From NCBI GenBank assembly GCA_011048835.1, contig DSDF01000089.1, positions 1-58,817 of the forward strand: 58,817 bases of DNA, given 5' to 3'. Source of the DNA: Methanoculleus sp. GTDB lineage: Archaea; Halobacteriota; Methanomicrobia; Methanomicrobiales; Methanomicrobiaceae. The translations under genes and the position numbers were made by a program. Below, piece after piece: positions 33,033 through 43,807 of this stretch. The first letter of the stretch is position 1, and each line of letters opens with the position of its first letter. The notes under the pieces are model-generated. The model was given only the letters and a program-made list of their open reading frames with translations, searched no databases and was not told the DNA's origin.

Positions 33033-34505
33033 GTGGGAAAGCAAAATACGCAGACGCTGACACAGACACTCACGTTCAATGAAAAACGGCTGTTAATAGC
33101 ACTGAATACCAAAAAAGAGGCCGGGCCGGGCCAGCTGGCAGAGGAACTGGCGACCATGGAGGAGGCGGTGATCCAGTACGCCCTCTCGTGCGCCGGCAAA
33201 GGCCTCGCGGCGGTGGACCGCGCGGTCGCGGTGGCATACCGCCGCACCCCGGAGGGGGAGACCTATGCCCGCGAGGGGCTCCCCGAGCGCCAGCTGCTCG
33301 ATTCCTTCGAGAGGCGCATCCCCATGAAGGAGCTGCAACAGCACCCCCTCGCCCGCATCGGGATCGGGTGGATGCGCAAAAAAGGCTGGGTCGCCATCAG
33401 GGAGGGAGTCGTGGAAAAGACCGGCGGCGCCCCGCCGGGCGAGGACGAGGCGGCCCTGCAGGACCTTACGGCAAGCGAGAAAGGCCTCGGAATGCTCCTC
33501 AAGCGGGGGCTCGTCGCCGAGGAGGAGTCGGTCGCCCACACCATCCGCATCACCCCCGCCGGCGAGGCGCTGGTGGCCGCCGGGCTCGATCTTTCCGAGG
33601 AGGTGGGCACGCTCACCCGCGAGCAGCTCCTCTCCGGCGAGTGGAAGAACCTCAAACTGCGCCGCTACAGTGTCGCCACCCTTCCCCGAAAGGTGTTTCC
33701 CGGCAAGATCCATCCCTACCAGCAGCTGCTCGGCGAGATGCGCAGGATCCTCCTGAACATGGGGTTTGCAGAGATCTACGGCGATGTGGTGCAGAGCTCC
33801 TTCTGGAACTTCGACGCCCTCTTCCAGCCGCAGGACCACCCGGCGCGGGAGATGCAGGACACCTTCTTCATCGACGTGCGCCGCGCGTGCCCGGAAGGCT
33901 GGGAGACGGTACGGGACATGCACGAGGCAGGGGGCGAGACCTCCTCGACCGGCTGGGGCGGCGCCTGGAGCCGCGACATAGCGGAAGGCTGCGTGCTCCG
34001 CACCCATACCACGGGGCTCACCATCAAGTACCTCCACGACAACCCCGAACCGCCCGTGAAGGCCTTCTCCATCGGCAGGGCCTACCGGCGCGAGGCGATC
34101 GACCCCACCCACACGCCCGAGTTCGAGCAGCTGGAGGGCGTGGTCATGGACGAGGGGGTCACCTTCCGCCACCTCCTCGGGTTCCTGCGGGAGTTCTACC
34201 GGCAGATGGGATTCGAGGACGTACGGTTCCGCCCCGGCTACTTCCCCTACACCGAGCCGAGCGTGGAGCCCGAGGTCTGGGTGGACGGGCTCGGCTGGGT
34301 GGAGCTCGGCGGCGCCGGGGTCTTCCGCGAGGAGGTCACCGCGGCGAACGGGCTTGCGTGCCCGGTGCTGGCGTGGGGGCTCGGGATCTCGCGGCTCGCC
34401 ATGCTCAGGATGAACTTAAAAGACCTGCGCCTGCTCTACCGCAGCGACGTCGACTGGGTGCGCGAATACCCGCTCAGCCGCGCGCAGGCGACCGGAGGGC
34501 GGTGA
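33033..34505 (+). CDS. pheS: Phenylalanyl-tRNA synthetase alpha subunit
   Basis: A 490-aa archaeal/eukaryotic-type PheS with N-terminal winged-helix domains (about 1-200) and a C-terminal class II catalytic domain. Visible motifs include [32 protein letters not shown] and [14 protein letters not shown]. The GTG start (33033) is three bases after trpS and has GGAGGT at good spacing, better than any ATG nearby. It forms the alpha2beta2 enzyme with the next gene. Confidence 0.95.
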   Translation: MGKQNTQTLTQTLTFNEKRLLIALNTKKEAGPGQLAEELATMEEAVIQYALSCAGKGLAAVDRAVAVAYRRTPEGETYAREGLPERQLLDSFERRIPMKELQQHPLARIGIGWMRKKGWVAIREGVVEKTGGAPPGEDEAALQDLTASEKGLGMLLKRGLVAEEESVAHTIRITPAGEALVAAGLDLSEEVGTLTREQLLSGEWKNLKLRRYSVATLPRKVFPGKIHPYQQLLGEMRRILLNMGFAEIYGDVVQSSFWNFDALFQPQDHPAREMQDTFFIDVRRACPEGWETVRDMHEAGGETSSTGWGGAWSRDIAEGCVLRTHTTGLTIKYLHDNPEPPVKAFSIGRAYRREAIDPTHTPEFEQLEGVVMDEGVTFRHLLGFLREFYRQMGFEDVRFRPGYFPYTEPSVEPEVWVDGLGWVELGGAGVFREEVTAANGLACPVLAWGLGISRLAMLRMNLKDLRLLYRSDVDWVREYPLSRAQATGGR

Positions 34506-34510
34506 AGAGC

Positions 34511-36151
34511 ATGCCCATCATCACCCTTCCCTACGCGTACCTGGAAACGCTGGTGGGCACCGACCGCGAGACCATCCTTGCCCGGATCCCGATGTTCGGG
34601 GCGGACATCGAGCGGATCGAGGAGGACCACGTTGACGTCGAATTTTTCGCCAACCGCCCGGACCTTTACTCCACCGAGGGCGTCGCCCGGGCACTGCGCG
34701 GGTTCCTGGACATCGAGACGGATCTACCCGTCTACGAGGTCGCCCCGTCCGCAATCGAATTTTCCGTGGACCCGGGCCTTGCGGGGATACGGCCCTATCT
34801 CGGCTCCGCGGTGATCCGCAACGTGCACCTCGACGAGGACTCCATCGTCAGCCTCATGGGGCTGCAGGAGGCGCTGCACTGGGCGGTAGGCAGGGGGAGA
34901 AAGAAGGTGGCCATCGGGATCCACGACCTCGCCCGCATCGCCCCGCCGTTCCGCTATATCGCCGCCGACCCGAAAACCTCCTTCGTCCCGCTGGATTTCG
35001 ACCGGGAGATGACCATGACGGAGATCCTCGCCGACCACCCCAAGGGGCGGGACTACGCCCATATCGTCGAGCCCTATCCCCGCTACCCCCTGATCGTGGA
35101 TGCGCACGACCGGGCGCTCTCCTTTCCTCCCATCATCAACGGCGAACTGACCCGGGTGACCGAAGCGACCACCGACATCCTGCTCGACACCACCGGCACC
35201 GACCGGCGGGCGGTGATGACCGCGGTCAACATCATCTGCACCGCGTTTGCCGAAACGGGGGCGACCATCGAGAGCGTGCACGTCGACGGCGAGCAGATGC
35301 CCTCGCTTGCGCCGTCCGAGCGCACCGTGAGCGTCGCCGAGTGCCGCAGGCTGCTGGGCATCGACCTTGCCGCGGCCGACCTCGCCGCACTCCTGCAGAG
35401 GATGCGGATCGGCGCGGTTCCCGACGGCACCGACCGTGTGCGCATCCGGATCCCCTGCTACCGGGCGGACATCATGCACGACTGGGACGTGTTCGAGGAC
35501 GCGGCGATCGCGTACGGCTACGATGCGATCGAGCCTGCGCTCCCCCGCACCTTCACCATCGGAAGAGAGCACCCCGTCTCCCGCTGCATGGACCTCGTCC
35601 GCACCCTCATGGTGGGACTCGGGTTCCAGGAGATGATGCCCTTCACGCTCACCAATGAGCGCGTCCTCTTTGCCAACATGCGGCGTGATGCGGACCCGGC
35701 GACCTTGCGGCTGATGCGCCCCATCTCCGAGGAGCAGACCGTGGTCCGGACGACGATCCTGCCGATGCTCGCCGAGATCCTCCAGCTCAACGTGCACCGT
35801 GAGCTCCCCATGCGCCTGTTCGCCGTGGGCGACGTGGTGCAGCACGCCACAACACACCAGCACGCGGCCGCGGTGTCCATGCACCCGGAGGCCGATTTCA
35901 GCGAGATCTACGCTGCCGCCGACGTGCTCTGCAGGGAGCTCGGGCTCGCCTCGACAATTGCGGAATCCGACGACCCCGCCTTTATTCCGGGAAGAAGAGG
36001 GGATATTCTGGTGGGCGACGCCAGGTTTGGCGTCTTCGGGGAACTGCATCCCGGGGTGCTCGGCGCCTTCGAGCTCGACCAGCCCACCGCCGCGCTCGAG
36101 CTCGACCTCAGAGCCGTACTGCAATCCCCTTCGCGGCGAGATACTCCTTGA
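34511..36151 (+). CDS. pheT: Phenylalanyl-tRNA synthetase beta subunit
   Basis: A 546-aa archaeal-type PheT, starting [20 protein letters not shown]. It carries the editing-type middle region and the [15 protein letters not shown] and [12 protein letters not shown] parts of the pseudo-catalytic domain. The last 44 bases overlap the 3' end of hisF on the opposite strand. It follows pheS by five bases. Length is typical of the short archaeal form. Confidence 0.95.
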   Translation: MPIITLPYAYLETLVGTDRETILARIPMFGADIERIEEDHVDVEFFANRPDLYSTEGVARALRGFLDIETDLPVYEVAPSAIEFSVDPGLAGIRPYLGSAVIRNVHLDEDSIVSLMGLQEALHWAVGRGRKKVAIGIHDLARIAPPFRYIAADPKTSFVPLDFDREMTMTEILADHPKGRDYAHIVEPYPRYPLIVDAHDRALSFPPIINGELTRVTEATTDILLDTTGTDRRAVMTAVNIICTAFAETGATIESVHVDGEQMPSLAPSERTVSVAECRRLLGIDLAAADLAALLQRMRIGAVPDGTDRVRIRIPCYRADIMHDWDVFEDAAIAYGYDAIEPALPRTFTIGREHPVSRCMDLVRTLMVGLGFQEMMPFTLTNERVLFANMRRDADPATLRLMRPISEEQTVVRTTILPMLAEILQLNVHRELPMRLFAVGDVVQHATTHQHAAAVSMHPEADFSEIYAAADVLCRELGLASTIAESDDPAFIPGRRGDILVGDARFGVFGELHPGVLGAFELDQPTAALELDLRAVLQSPSRRDTP

Positions 36152-36914
36152 CCTCTCGGACGGTAAACTCGCCGAAATGGAAGACGCTTGCCGCGAGGCA
36201 GGCATCCGCCTTCCCTGCCTCGAACCCCTCGTAGAAGTGTTCGAGCGTGCCCACGCCGCCGCTTGCGATCACCGGGATCCCGACCGCCGCAGAGACGGCG
36301 GCGGTGATGGGGATGTCAAAGCCGTCCTTCGTCCCGTCGGTCTCCATGCTGGTGAGCAGGATCTCCCCCGCCCCGCGGCGCTCGACGTCTCGGGCCCACC
36401 GGATGGCATCGATGCCGGCAGGCTCGCTGCCGCCAAAGATCACCACCTCGTACCAGCAGGTCCGGCCGTCGGGCAGCGCGACGGGCGTGACATCCTCCCG
36501 CATGGTGAAATTGCGCCGCACGTCGATGGCGACGGTGATGCACTGCGTCCCGAATTTCTCCGCACCGCGGCTGATCAGCTCGGGATCCTTGACCGCGCTG
36601 GTGTTGATGCTCACCTTGTCGGCACCGGCGCGGAGGAGCTGCTGCATATCGTCGAGCGAGCGGATCCCGCCGCCCACCGTCAGCGGCAGGAAGAGCTGGT
36701 CGGCGGCGCGCTGGATGACGTCGAGGATCGCCCCCCGCTTCTCCTTCGAGGCGGTGATGTCAAGGAAGACGACCTCGTCGGCCCCTTGCTCGTTGTAGCG
36801 CTGGGCGAGCTCCACCGGGTCGCCGGCATCGCGCAGGTCGACGAAGTGCGTTCCCTTGACCACCCTGCCGTCCTTGAGGTCGAGGCAGGGGATAATGCGT
36901 TTCGTGAGTGTCAT
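36108..36914 (-). CDS. hisF: Imidazole glycerol phosphate synthase subunit HisF
   Basis: A 268-aa TIM-barrel cyclase that forms imidazole glycerol phosphate and AICAR in histidine synthesis, with ammonia from HisH (not in the window). The catalytic Asp residues are in [15 protein letters not shown] and [15 protein letters not shown], and [16 protein letters not shown] binds phosphate. I start at [12 protein letters not shown] (36914), with GGAG eight bases upstream. It is a lone histidine gene here. Its 3' end overlaps pheT. Confidence 0.95.
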   Translation of the reverse strand: MTLTKRIIPCLDLKDGRVVKGTHFVDLRDAGDPVELAQRYNEQGADEVVFLDITASKEKRGAILDVIQRAADQLFLPLTVGGGIRSLDDMQQLLRAGADKVSINTSAVKDPELISRGAEKFGTQCITVAIDVRRNFTMREDVTPVALPDGRTCWYEVVIFGGSEPAGIDAIRWARDVERRGAGEILLTSMETDGTKDGFDIPITAAVSAAVGIPVIASGGVGTLEHFYEGFEAGKADACLAASVFHFGEFTVREVKEYLAAKGIAVRL

Positions 36915-37058
36915 GGTCCCATGCTCCATGGGAAACGCACCCACATCAGCATTGCGATACGGCCGGAGAAAATGGCAAAAGACTACTAGTATTCCCGTGC
37001 AATAGACTGTGCATTCGAAAATCCCCCATGTATACAACAAGCAGAGGTGAATTTTTTC

Positions 37059-38285
<1,227 letters not shown>

Positions 38286-38292
38286 TATCCGC

Positions 38293-39152
38293 TCACTTTT
38301 TTTGGGCGGCCCTGGCGTCCGCAAACAGGTATTCCTGGGCATATCCCGCGTACTCCCCGAAATACTCCCGTGCAAACCCGGCGATCGCGTCGTACTCACG
38401 GCAGCTGACCCCCCGGTCGGGCCCCCCGCACGGGAGGTAGTGCTCCCGCATCACCCTGCGTATCCAGACATCCACCGGAAAGGACTCGAATTTCTGGAAG
38501 GCGAAGAGGAGGATGCAGTCGGCCACTTTCCGGCCAACGCCCCGGAATGCCATCAGGTCGCGGCGCGCCTCCTCGAACGAACACGCCCCGATGCGCTCCG
38601 CCCACCCCGGGTCTCCGCACACCCGTTGCGCCGCATCGAGGACATACCCTGCCCGGTACCCGAGGGAGCAGCGCCGGAGGTCCGCGAGCTCCCGCAGTGC
38701 GAGCACCTCGGGAGGAGGAAAGGCATACTGCGTCCCCCACGCGGACGGGAGCGGCGCACCGAAGCAGCGGGCCATATTCTCGATCATGCACCGGATAAAG
38801 GGGATGCTGGCGTTCTGGGCGCAGATATACGATACCAGGCACTCTCCCACGGGTCCTGCCGGACGAGCCGCAGGCCGCGATGCCGCACGATGGCGGCGTG
38901 GATGACGGGATCGCGGTCGATGGCGGCGAGGATGGCGGGGAGGTCGAGGTCGAGCTGGAAGTAGCGCTCGATCCGCTGCGCACCGGCGCCTGCGAACCGG
39001 AGGAGGGATCCCTCCTGCCGTGCGCAGATCACCGCGTCGCCGACCACGCCCACCCACGCCCCGTCACGCCGGTGCCACCGGAAGAGCTGCCCGCAGTCGA
39101 GTGTGCAGTCGAGATCGAACGGGCGGGCATCGGAGAGGAGGATCGCCGGCAT
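38293..39152 (-). pseudogene. Ogg1-type 8-oxoguanine DNA glycosylase, interrupted by a 2-base frameshift
   Basis: The N-terminal frame starts MPAILLSDARPFDLDCTLDCGQ (39152) and reads to QDPWE. The rest continues in another frame as CLVSYICAQNASIPFIR, with the helix-hairpin-helix FRGVGRKVADCILLFAFQ and the catalytic region SFPVDVWIRRVM (Lys replaced or displaced; Asp present). Near 38842-38846 an extra AG on the coding strand (GAGAGTGCC where GAGTGCC is expected) splits the gene. Removing two bases restores about 286 aa. It may be a pseudogene, programmed shift or sequencing error. Its role would be removal of oxidised guanine. Confidence 0.8.
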
Positions 39153-39159
39153 CGGCGGA

Positions 39160-41352
39160 TCACCGCTCCTTCTCGATGAGGCCGAACGAGGAGAGCACCT
39201 CGATAACGTCACCGTCGGGCCTGAGCACCTCCGCCTCGCCCGCGAAATGGTAGGAGACCCACCTGACCTGGTCCCCCTCGATCCGGTTGTAGAAGTAGCA
39301 TGCCCGGGCGGGGACCTCCGGCACCTCCATGATCCGGAGCAGCGGAAGGATCTCCACCGGTTTCTTCTGGCCCTTGCTCAGGAGATAGAGTTTGCGGGCG
39401 TCCATCGGGACCACCGTCGCCACCTTCACCCGCCGGAAGGTCATGCGGGAACCCGTGAGCGACTGCGCATCGTAGGAGAAGATCCCCTCGTGATAACTGC
39501 TCGTCTCAGGGGCGATCAGCTGCACCGCCTCGAAGCGGTCGCCGATGATCCCGCGGCCGCGCTGCAGGCACTCCTCCAGCGCTTTCCGGCGCCTCGCCTC
39601 CTCGCCGGGCCCGACCGTGCCCCCGTGGCCCTTCCAGAGGTTGCGCAGGTCCGCCGCCTCGTCGAGCACCGCGAAGAGGCGTTTGCTCGTGATCATGTCG
39701 AGGAACGCGGGGTCCGGGTTGCCGAACTGCGCGAGGCAGAGGTCGCGGGTTGTGGTGCGGCTCAGCAGGCTCCGCGTGTGGTGGGCGAGGCGCCGGCCCA
39801 GCACGTTCCATGCCCGGAAGGTCGCATATCGGTACGAGTCCCTGAAATAAGGGTTATCCTCGAGGAGATCCACGCCCCGCTCCACGCACAGCGGCCCGAG
39901 CGCCGAGAGCATCAGGAGAGCGACGAACTCGCCCAGCGCCTCGAAGAAGTTGAAGAGGTGGTCGACGCAGCGGTCGTCGCTGGTCTCCGCCCGGTAGGCC
40001 CAGAGGATCGAGGCGATGGGAAACGGCAGCGACTCCATCCACCGCTCGAAATCGTCCTCGCCGACCCACCCGGCGATCTCCTTGCCGATCGGTTCCGCGG
40101 CGAACGGGTGCGTCCAGAGCTCCCGCTCGAGGGCATCGAGCCGTGTCCGGGCCTCCTGCAGCGAGGCGGCAACCTCGAGCACCGCCTCCTGCACGTCCGC
40201 CGGGGGGAGGGGGAACGGCGCGTCGGCAAGCGCCTCCAGCACGCCCTGCCGCGCCGCGGCCATTGCGTAGAGCCGCAGCAGGTCGCTGCCGAGAGCTGTT
40301 TCGAAGAACCGGGCAACGTAGGCGGCGGAAACAGCGGGGTCGAGCACCACCTGCACGTACACGTCCGGCGCCTCGGCGCCCGCAACCGATCGCACCACGG
40401 GATGCGCGGCGGTACGGGGGAGGTACACCGCATTGTCCCGGGGAGGAAACCCGGTATCCGGCGCGAAGATCCGCATCTCGCGGGCGATGGCGCGAAGGGG
40501 CACCATCGCGAACCCGCCGTCGCGGCCACGCTCCTCGATTGCCCGGTGCAGGATCACCTCCCGCACCCCCCGGTCGGCCGGGGCGTCGAGGAGGACGCCC
40601 AGTTCCGGGGCCTTGCCGGCCCGCCGGAGCTGGATGTTTTTGGCAAGGATGTCCTGCGAGCTCTGGTCGGGACCGAGTTCCCCGACGAGGAGGCGGTCCG
40701 CGGGAGTCGTTCTGGCGATGATCAGCAGCCCTCCCGGAACGGCCAGGAGGGAATCGACGTGCAGGTGCACGCGGCCAAAACGGTCGGCGATGGCACGGAT
40801 CCCGGCATCCTCCTCGAACATCACGAACGCCGCCCCCTCCTCGCGCATACGGGAGGCGACGGCGCCGAGCACGTCCCCGGCCGCGGGGTCGTGCGGGGCG
40901 AAGCAGGTGGCGATGAGGTCGAATTGCTCATCGGTCGCCTCGAGATAGCGCACCGGGTCCGACGCCACCCACTCGACCCCCGCGCCGGGGTTCAGGAGGG
41001 GGGCGAGCCGACACTCCTCGGGCTCACCACAGATGGCGACCGCACGCGGTGCCTGGAGTTTGCGGGCGAGGGGGGCCGCGACCGAGCCGAGCCCGGCCTG
41101 CGGGTCGAGGAGCGAGGCATGGGGATACTCCTTTCCGGCAAGCGCCAGAAACGACACGATCCAGTCGGGGCATACGGCATACCGCCGCTCGCCGGTCCGT
41201 TCCGCAAAGACCCGCAGCTCCTCGAGGTCGAGCGGGAGCCCCGCCTCCCCCGCCGCTGCAATAAGGCTGCGGATCGACGAGCCCCGCCCGTGCTTGCGTA
41301 CGTCCTCGTAGATTCTGGCCAGTTCCCTGTAGTGCTCCTGCACGAAACCCAC
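39160..41352 (-). CDS. Fusion of degenerate DNA methyltransferase, HsdS-like half and C-terminal Rx5H domain
   Basis: A 730-aa protein of unknown role. Residues 78-215 resemble an N6-adenine DNA methyltransferase: SAM-binding-like LLDPQAGLGSVAAP and a PGGLLIIAR strand. The catalytic NPPY position instead reads FDLIATCFAPHDP, so methylation is doubtful. Residues about 220-420 look like a type I specificity half: RAGKAPELGVLLD and FPLPPADVQEAV, then a helix, SLQEARTRLDALERELW. The C-terminal 300 residues are unrecognised and contain RNLWKGH (R570-H576), matching the HEPN Rx4-6H motif. No HsdR or HsdM is adjacent. It ends seven bases from ogg, so the two may share a transcript. Confidence 0.6.
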   Translation of the reverse strand: MGFVQEHYRELARIYEDVRKHGRGSSIRSLIAAAGEAGLPLDLEELRVFAERTGERRYAVCPDWIVSFLALAGKEYPHASLLDPQAGLGSVAAPLARKLQAPRAVAICGEPEECRLAPLLNPGAGVEWVASDPVRYLEATDEQFDLIATCFAPHDPAAGDVLGAVASRMREEGAAFVMFEEDAGIRAIADRFGRVHLHVDSLLAVPGGLLIIARTTPADRLLVGELGPDQSSQDILAKNIQLRRAGKAPELGVLLDAPADRGVREVILHRAIEERGRDGGFAMVPLRAIAREMRIFAPDTGFPPRDNAVYLPRTAAHPVVRSVAGAEAPDVYVQVVLDPAVSAAYVARFFETALGSDLLRLYAMAAARQGVLEALADAPFPLPPADVQEAVLEVAASLQEARTRLDALERELWTHPFAAEPIGKEIAGWVGEDDFERWMESLPFPIASILWAYRAETSDDRCVDHLFNFFEALGEFVALLMLSALGPLCVERGVDLLEDNPYFRDSYRYATFRAWNVLGRRLAHHTRSLLSRTTTRDLCLAQFGNPDPAFLDMITSKRLFAVLDEAADLRNLWKGHGGTVGPGEEARRRKALEECLQRGRGIIGDRFEAVQLIAPETSSYHEGIFSYDAQSLTGSRMTFRRVKVATVVPMDARKLYLLSKGQKKPVEILPLLRIMEVPEVPARACYFYNRIEGDQVRWVSYHFAGEAEVLRPDGDVIEVLSSFGLIEKER

Positions 41353-41396
41353 CGTACTCCGCCCTGATCAGTACCATCGGTATGGGCCTGCATCAC

Positions 41397-41406
41397 GGAT
41401 AAATCC
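41397..41406 (-). promoter_or_regulatory. TATA box of the 730-aa fusion gene
   Basis: GGATTTATCC on the minus strand, with a predicted start near 41375 and a leader of about 23 nt. It is itself palindromic apart from the centre and lies in the 158-base divergent gap. Confidence 0.4.
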
Positions 41407-41479
41407 AGGGGCAGAAAATACACCATATCACATCCCTTTTTGCAAACACCCCCGGGTTTCGCCCCGCAAAGGGCCATGC

Positions 41480-41487
41480 TTTTTATC
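41480..41487 (+). promoter_or_regulatory. TATA box of the antiporter gene, possibly leaderless message
   Basis: TTTTTATC is centred about 27 bases before the ATG at 41511, so transcription may begin at the start codon itself. No ribosome-binding site is seen, which agrees with leaderless translation. Confidence 0.4.
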
Positions 41488-41510
41488 AGAGGACACCGAT
41501 ACCCCCTCCC

Positions 41511-42674
41511 ATGGACCTCTTCCTCCAGATCCTCCTCCTGCTCGCCACGGCAAAACTCTTCGGGGAGCTTCTGGAGCGGCGCGGGTACCCCTCGCTGGTC
41601 GGGGAGATCGCCGCCGGGATCGTGCTGGGACCCTCGCTGCTTGCCGTCGTCGTCCCGAATCCCACGCTGGAGCTCTTCTCGGACATCGGCGTGGTCGCCC
41701 TGCTGTTTTTGAGCGGGGCGGAGATGAACCCGCATGCATTCCTCGAACGGAAAACCATCGGCGCCGCGACCGCGATCATGGGGGTTGCGGTCCCCTTTGC
41801 CGGGGGCATGCTCCTGGGCGTGCTGCTCGGCCTCCCGTACCCGGAGATGCTGTTTCTCGCCATCGCCCTCTCCATCACCTCGATCGGCGTCTCCATCCGG
41901 ATCCTCGTCGACCTCAAGCAGCTCACCACCCCTGTCGGCACCACCATCGTCAGCGCCGCTGTCCTCGACGACATCATCGGCGTCTTTCTGCTCGGCGTCC
42001 TCTCCGCCGTGACCATGCAGGCCGGGGCACCAGTGCATGCGGTGCTCCTCAGCGTTGCGGGAGGAATCGCCTTTCTCGCCCTCTTCATCGCCATCGGCCC
42101 CCGTCTCCTCCGCGGGTTCTTCGATCGTGCACGGAAGACCGAGACCCACGAGATGGTCTACTCGGTGGCGATCCTGCTGGCGCTGGGCAGTGCGTTTCTC
42201 TCCCATTTCGCAGGGATGCACTATGCAATCGGCGCCTTTCTCGCCGGGCTGATGCTGGGGGAGGGGATCCGGCGCGACCGCGTCCTCTTCGACAGCCTGA
42301 TGGACTTCGGGTTCGGCTTCTTCGTCACGTTTTTTTTCGCGTCGATCGGCCTGCTCTTCAGTTTCAGTGCGGCGACCTTGCTCTTCCCGGTTCTCCTGCC
42401 CGTCATCCTCGTTGCGGTGGCAGCCAAGATCCTGGGCGGGTTTCTGGGCTCCGTTTTCTTCATCACCCGCCGCGAGGCACTTCTCGTCGGGATCGGGATG
42501 ACCCCGCGGGGAGGCATCGAACTGGTCATCGCCAGCGTCGCCCTGACCGCCGGGCTGATCGGCACCGAGCTCTTCTCGGCGGTGACGGTGATGGTGATCG
42601 TGACCATCCTCGCCGCCCCCCTCCTCATGCAAAGGGGATTCTCCACCATACCAGGGGCCGATACGGGCGATTAA
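41511..42674 (+). CDS. CPA2-family cation/proton antiporter
   Basis: A 387-aa membrane protein with about 12 hydrophobic segments, starting MDLFLQILLLLATAKLFGEL. The ion-binding VLDDIIGVFLLG in mid-sequence has the double Asp typical of NapA/KefB-type sodium/proton antiporters, and GYPSLVGEIAAGIVLGP is the conserved N-terminal motif. There is no C-terminal RCK/TrkA-N domain. It likely controls internal pH or sodium. It converges with the CBS gene, and the two stops share TTAA. Confidence 0.9.
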   Translation: MDLFLQILLLLATAKLFGELLERRGYPSLVGEIAAGIVLGPSLLAVVVPNPTLELFSDIGVVALLFLSGAEMNPHAFLERKTIGAATAIMGVAVPFAGGMLLGVLLGLPYPEMLFLAIALSITSIGVSIRILVDLKQLTTPVGTTIVSAAVLDDIIGVFLLGVLSAVTMQAGAPVHAVLLSVAGGIAFLALFIAIGPRLLRGFFDRARKTETHEMVYSVAILLALGSAFLSHFAGMHYAIGAFLAGLMLGEGIRRDRVLFDSLMDFGFGFFVTFFFASIGLLFSFSAATLLFPVLLPVILVAVAAKILGGFLGSVFFITRREALLVGIGMTPRGGIELVIASVALTAGLIGTELFSAVTVMVIVTILAAPLLMQRGFSTIPGADTGD

Positions 42675-43126
42675 AGTGCATCGTGCCGGATGAGGAACGC
42701 AATGACGTCGCACATCTCCACGATCCCCACCGCGAGCCCCTCGTCGTCGACCACGATCACGTCAGGGTGGCGGAACTTCTCCATGGCGATCATTGCCTGG
42801 GCGACCGAGGCGTCCCGCGGCACGGTGATATGCTCGCGGGACATCACCTCGCCCGCTGATTTTGCCCCGCTCTTGATGATGCACTCGAGGCAGCCCATCT
42901 TCCTGCGGCTCCGCACCCCCACGCCGGGAGCGATGGCGGAAAGAAGGTCAAGTTCGGTGACGATCCCCTGGAATTTCCCCGTCTCGTCGCAGACGATGAT
43001 GTCCTTGCACCCCCGCCGCGCAAACGATTGAAAAATCCCGCCGATGGGCGCATCCGGGTGCACGCTCGTAAACTCGGCATGCATGATGTCCACGACGGGA
43101 ATGCCCTCGAGTTCCAGCGCTTCCAT
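42671..43126 (-). CDS. CBS-domain pair protein
   Basis: A 151-aa protein made of two CBS motifs: residues about 10-65, with SVHPDAPIGGIFQSFARR and IIVCDETGKFQGIVTELDLL, and about 88-148, with TVPRDASVAQAMIAMEKF and VIVVDDEGLAVGIVEMCDVI. CBS pairs usually sense adenosine nucleotides or SAM. A GGAGATC ribosome-binding site precedes the start. Target unknown. It stands next to the antiporter on the opposite strand, so regulation of that transporter is possible but unproven. Confidence 0.85.
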   Translation of the reverse strand: MEALELEGIPVVDIMHAEFTSVHPDAPIGGIFQSFARRGCKDIIVCDETGKFQGIVTELDLLSAIAPGVGVRSRRKMGCLECIIKSGAKSAGEVMSREHITVPRDASVAQAMIAMEKFRHPDVIVVDDEGLAVGIVEMCDVIAFLIRHDAL

Positions 43127-43234
43127 AATTTCGATCTCCTCTGCTCGCGGAAGCTATTTCATAGTTTCCTGCCGGTGCCACCATTGATCGCAGGAGTGGT
43201 TTCGGGCTGCATGCGGCAGCGGTGAGCGGTGTGC

Positions 43235-43807
43235 TCAGGCGTTCCCGTCGATCACGCTGCGCAGGGTGCGGAAATCCTCGAGGAGGACGTCCTTCTTGTT
43301 CGGGTCGTAGATGGCCGCCGCAGGGTGGTAGACGGGGATGAGGGCGAGATCCCCGACGCGGTGGACCGTGCCCCGCTCCTCCCCGATGGAGCCCGCCTCC
43401 ACACCGGAGCGCCGGAACATGGCCTGCATGGCAAACCGGCCAAGGGTCACGACCACCGCCGGGGCGATGAGGTCAAGCTGCCGGTCGAGGTAGCCGCTGC
43501 ATGCTTCGATCTCGCCGGCGGCGGGGTCGCGGTTGCCCGGGGGGCGGCACTTGACGATGTTGGTGATGTACACGTCACCCCTCGCAAGGCCGATCGAGGC
43601 GAGGAGCTCATCGAGGATCGCCCCCGCACGCCCCACGAAGGGGCGGCCCTGCCGGTCTTCGTTTTTACCCGGGGCCTCACCGATGAAGAGCACACGGGCA
43701 TCCTCCGGCCCTTCGCCCGGCACCGCATGCGTCCGTGAGGCCGACAGCGGGCATTTCGTGCACTGCCGGACCTCCCGTTTCAGCTGTTCCATCTCACTCT
43801 CGTTCAT
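43235..43807 (-). CDS. Family 4 uracil-DNA glycosylase
   Basis: A 190-aa uracil-DNA glycosylase of the iron-sulfur family 4. Cys pairs are CTKCPL near the start, plus KCRPPGNRDP and EACSGYL. Active-site segments are GEAPGKNEDRQGRPFVGRAG and VYHPAAAIYDP. It removes uracil from DNA. The ATG at 43807 overlaps mutM by 14 bases; an alternative ATG at 43792, giving 185 aa, lies just after the mutM stop, and neither has a clear ribosome-binding site. It is probably co-transcribed with mutM as a base-excision repair pair. Confidence 0.92.
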   Translation of the reverse strand: MNESEMEQLKREVRQCTKCPLSASRTHAVPGEGPEDARVLFIGEAPGKNEDRQGRPFVGRAGAILDELLASIGLARGDVYITNIVKCRPPGNRDPAAGEIEACSGYLDRQLDLIAPAVVVTLGRFAMQAMFRRSGVEAGSIGEERGTVHRVGDLALIPVYHPAAAIYDPNKKDVLLEDFRTLRSVIDGNA

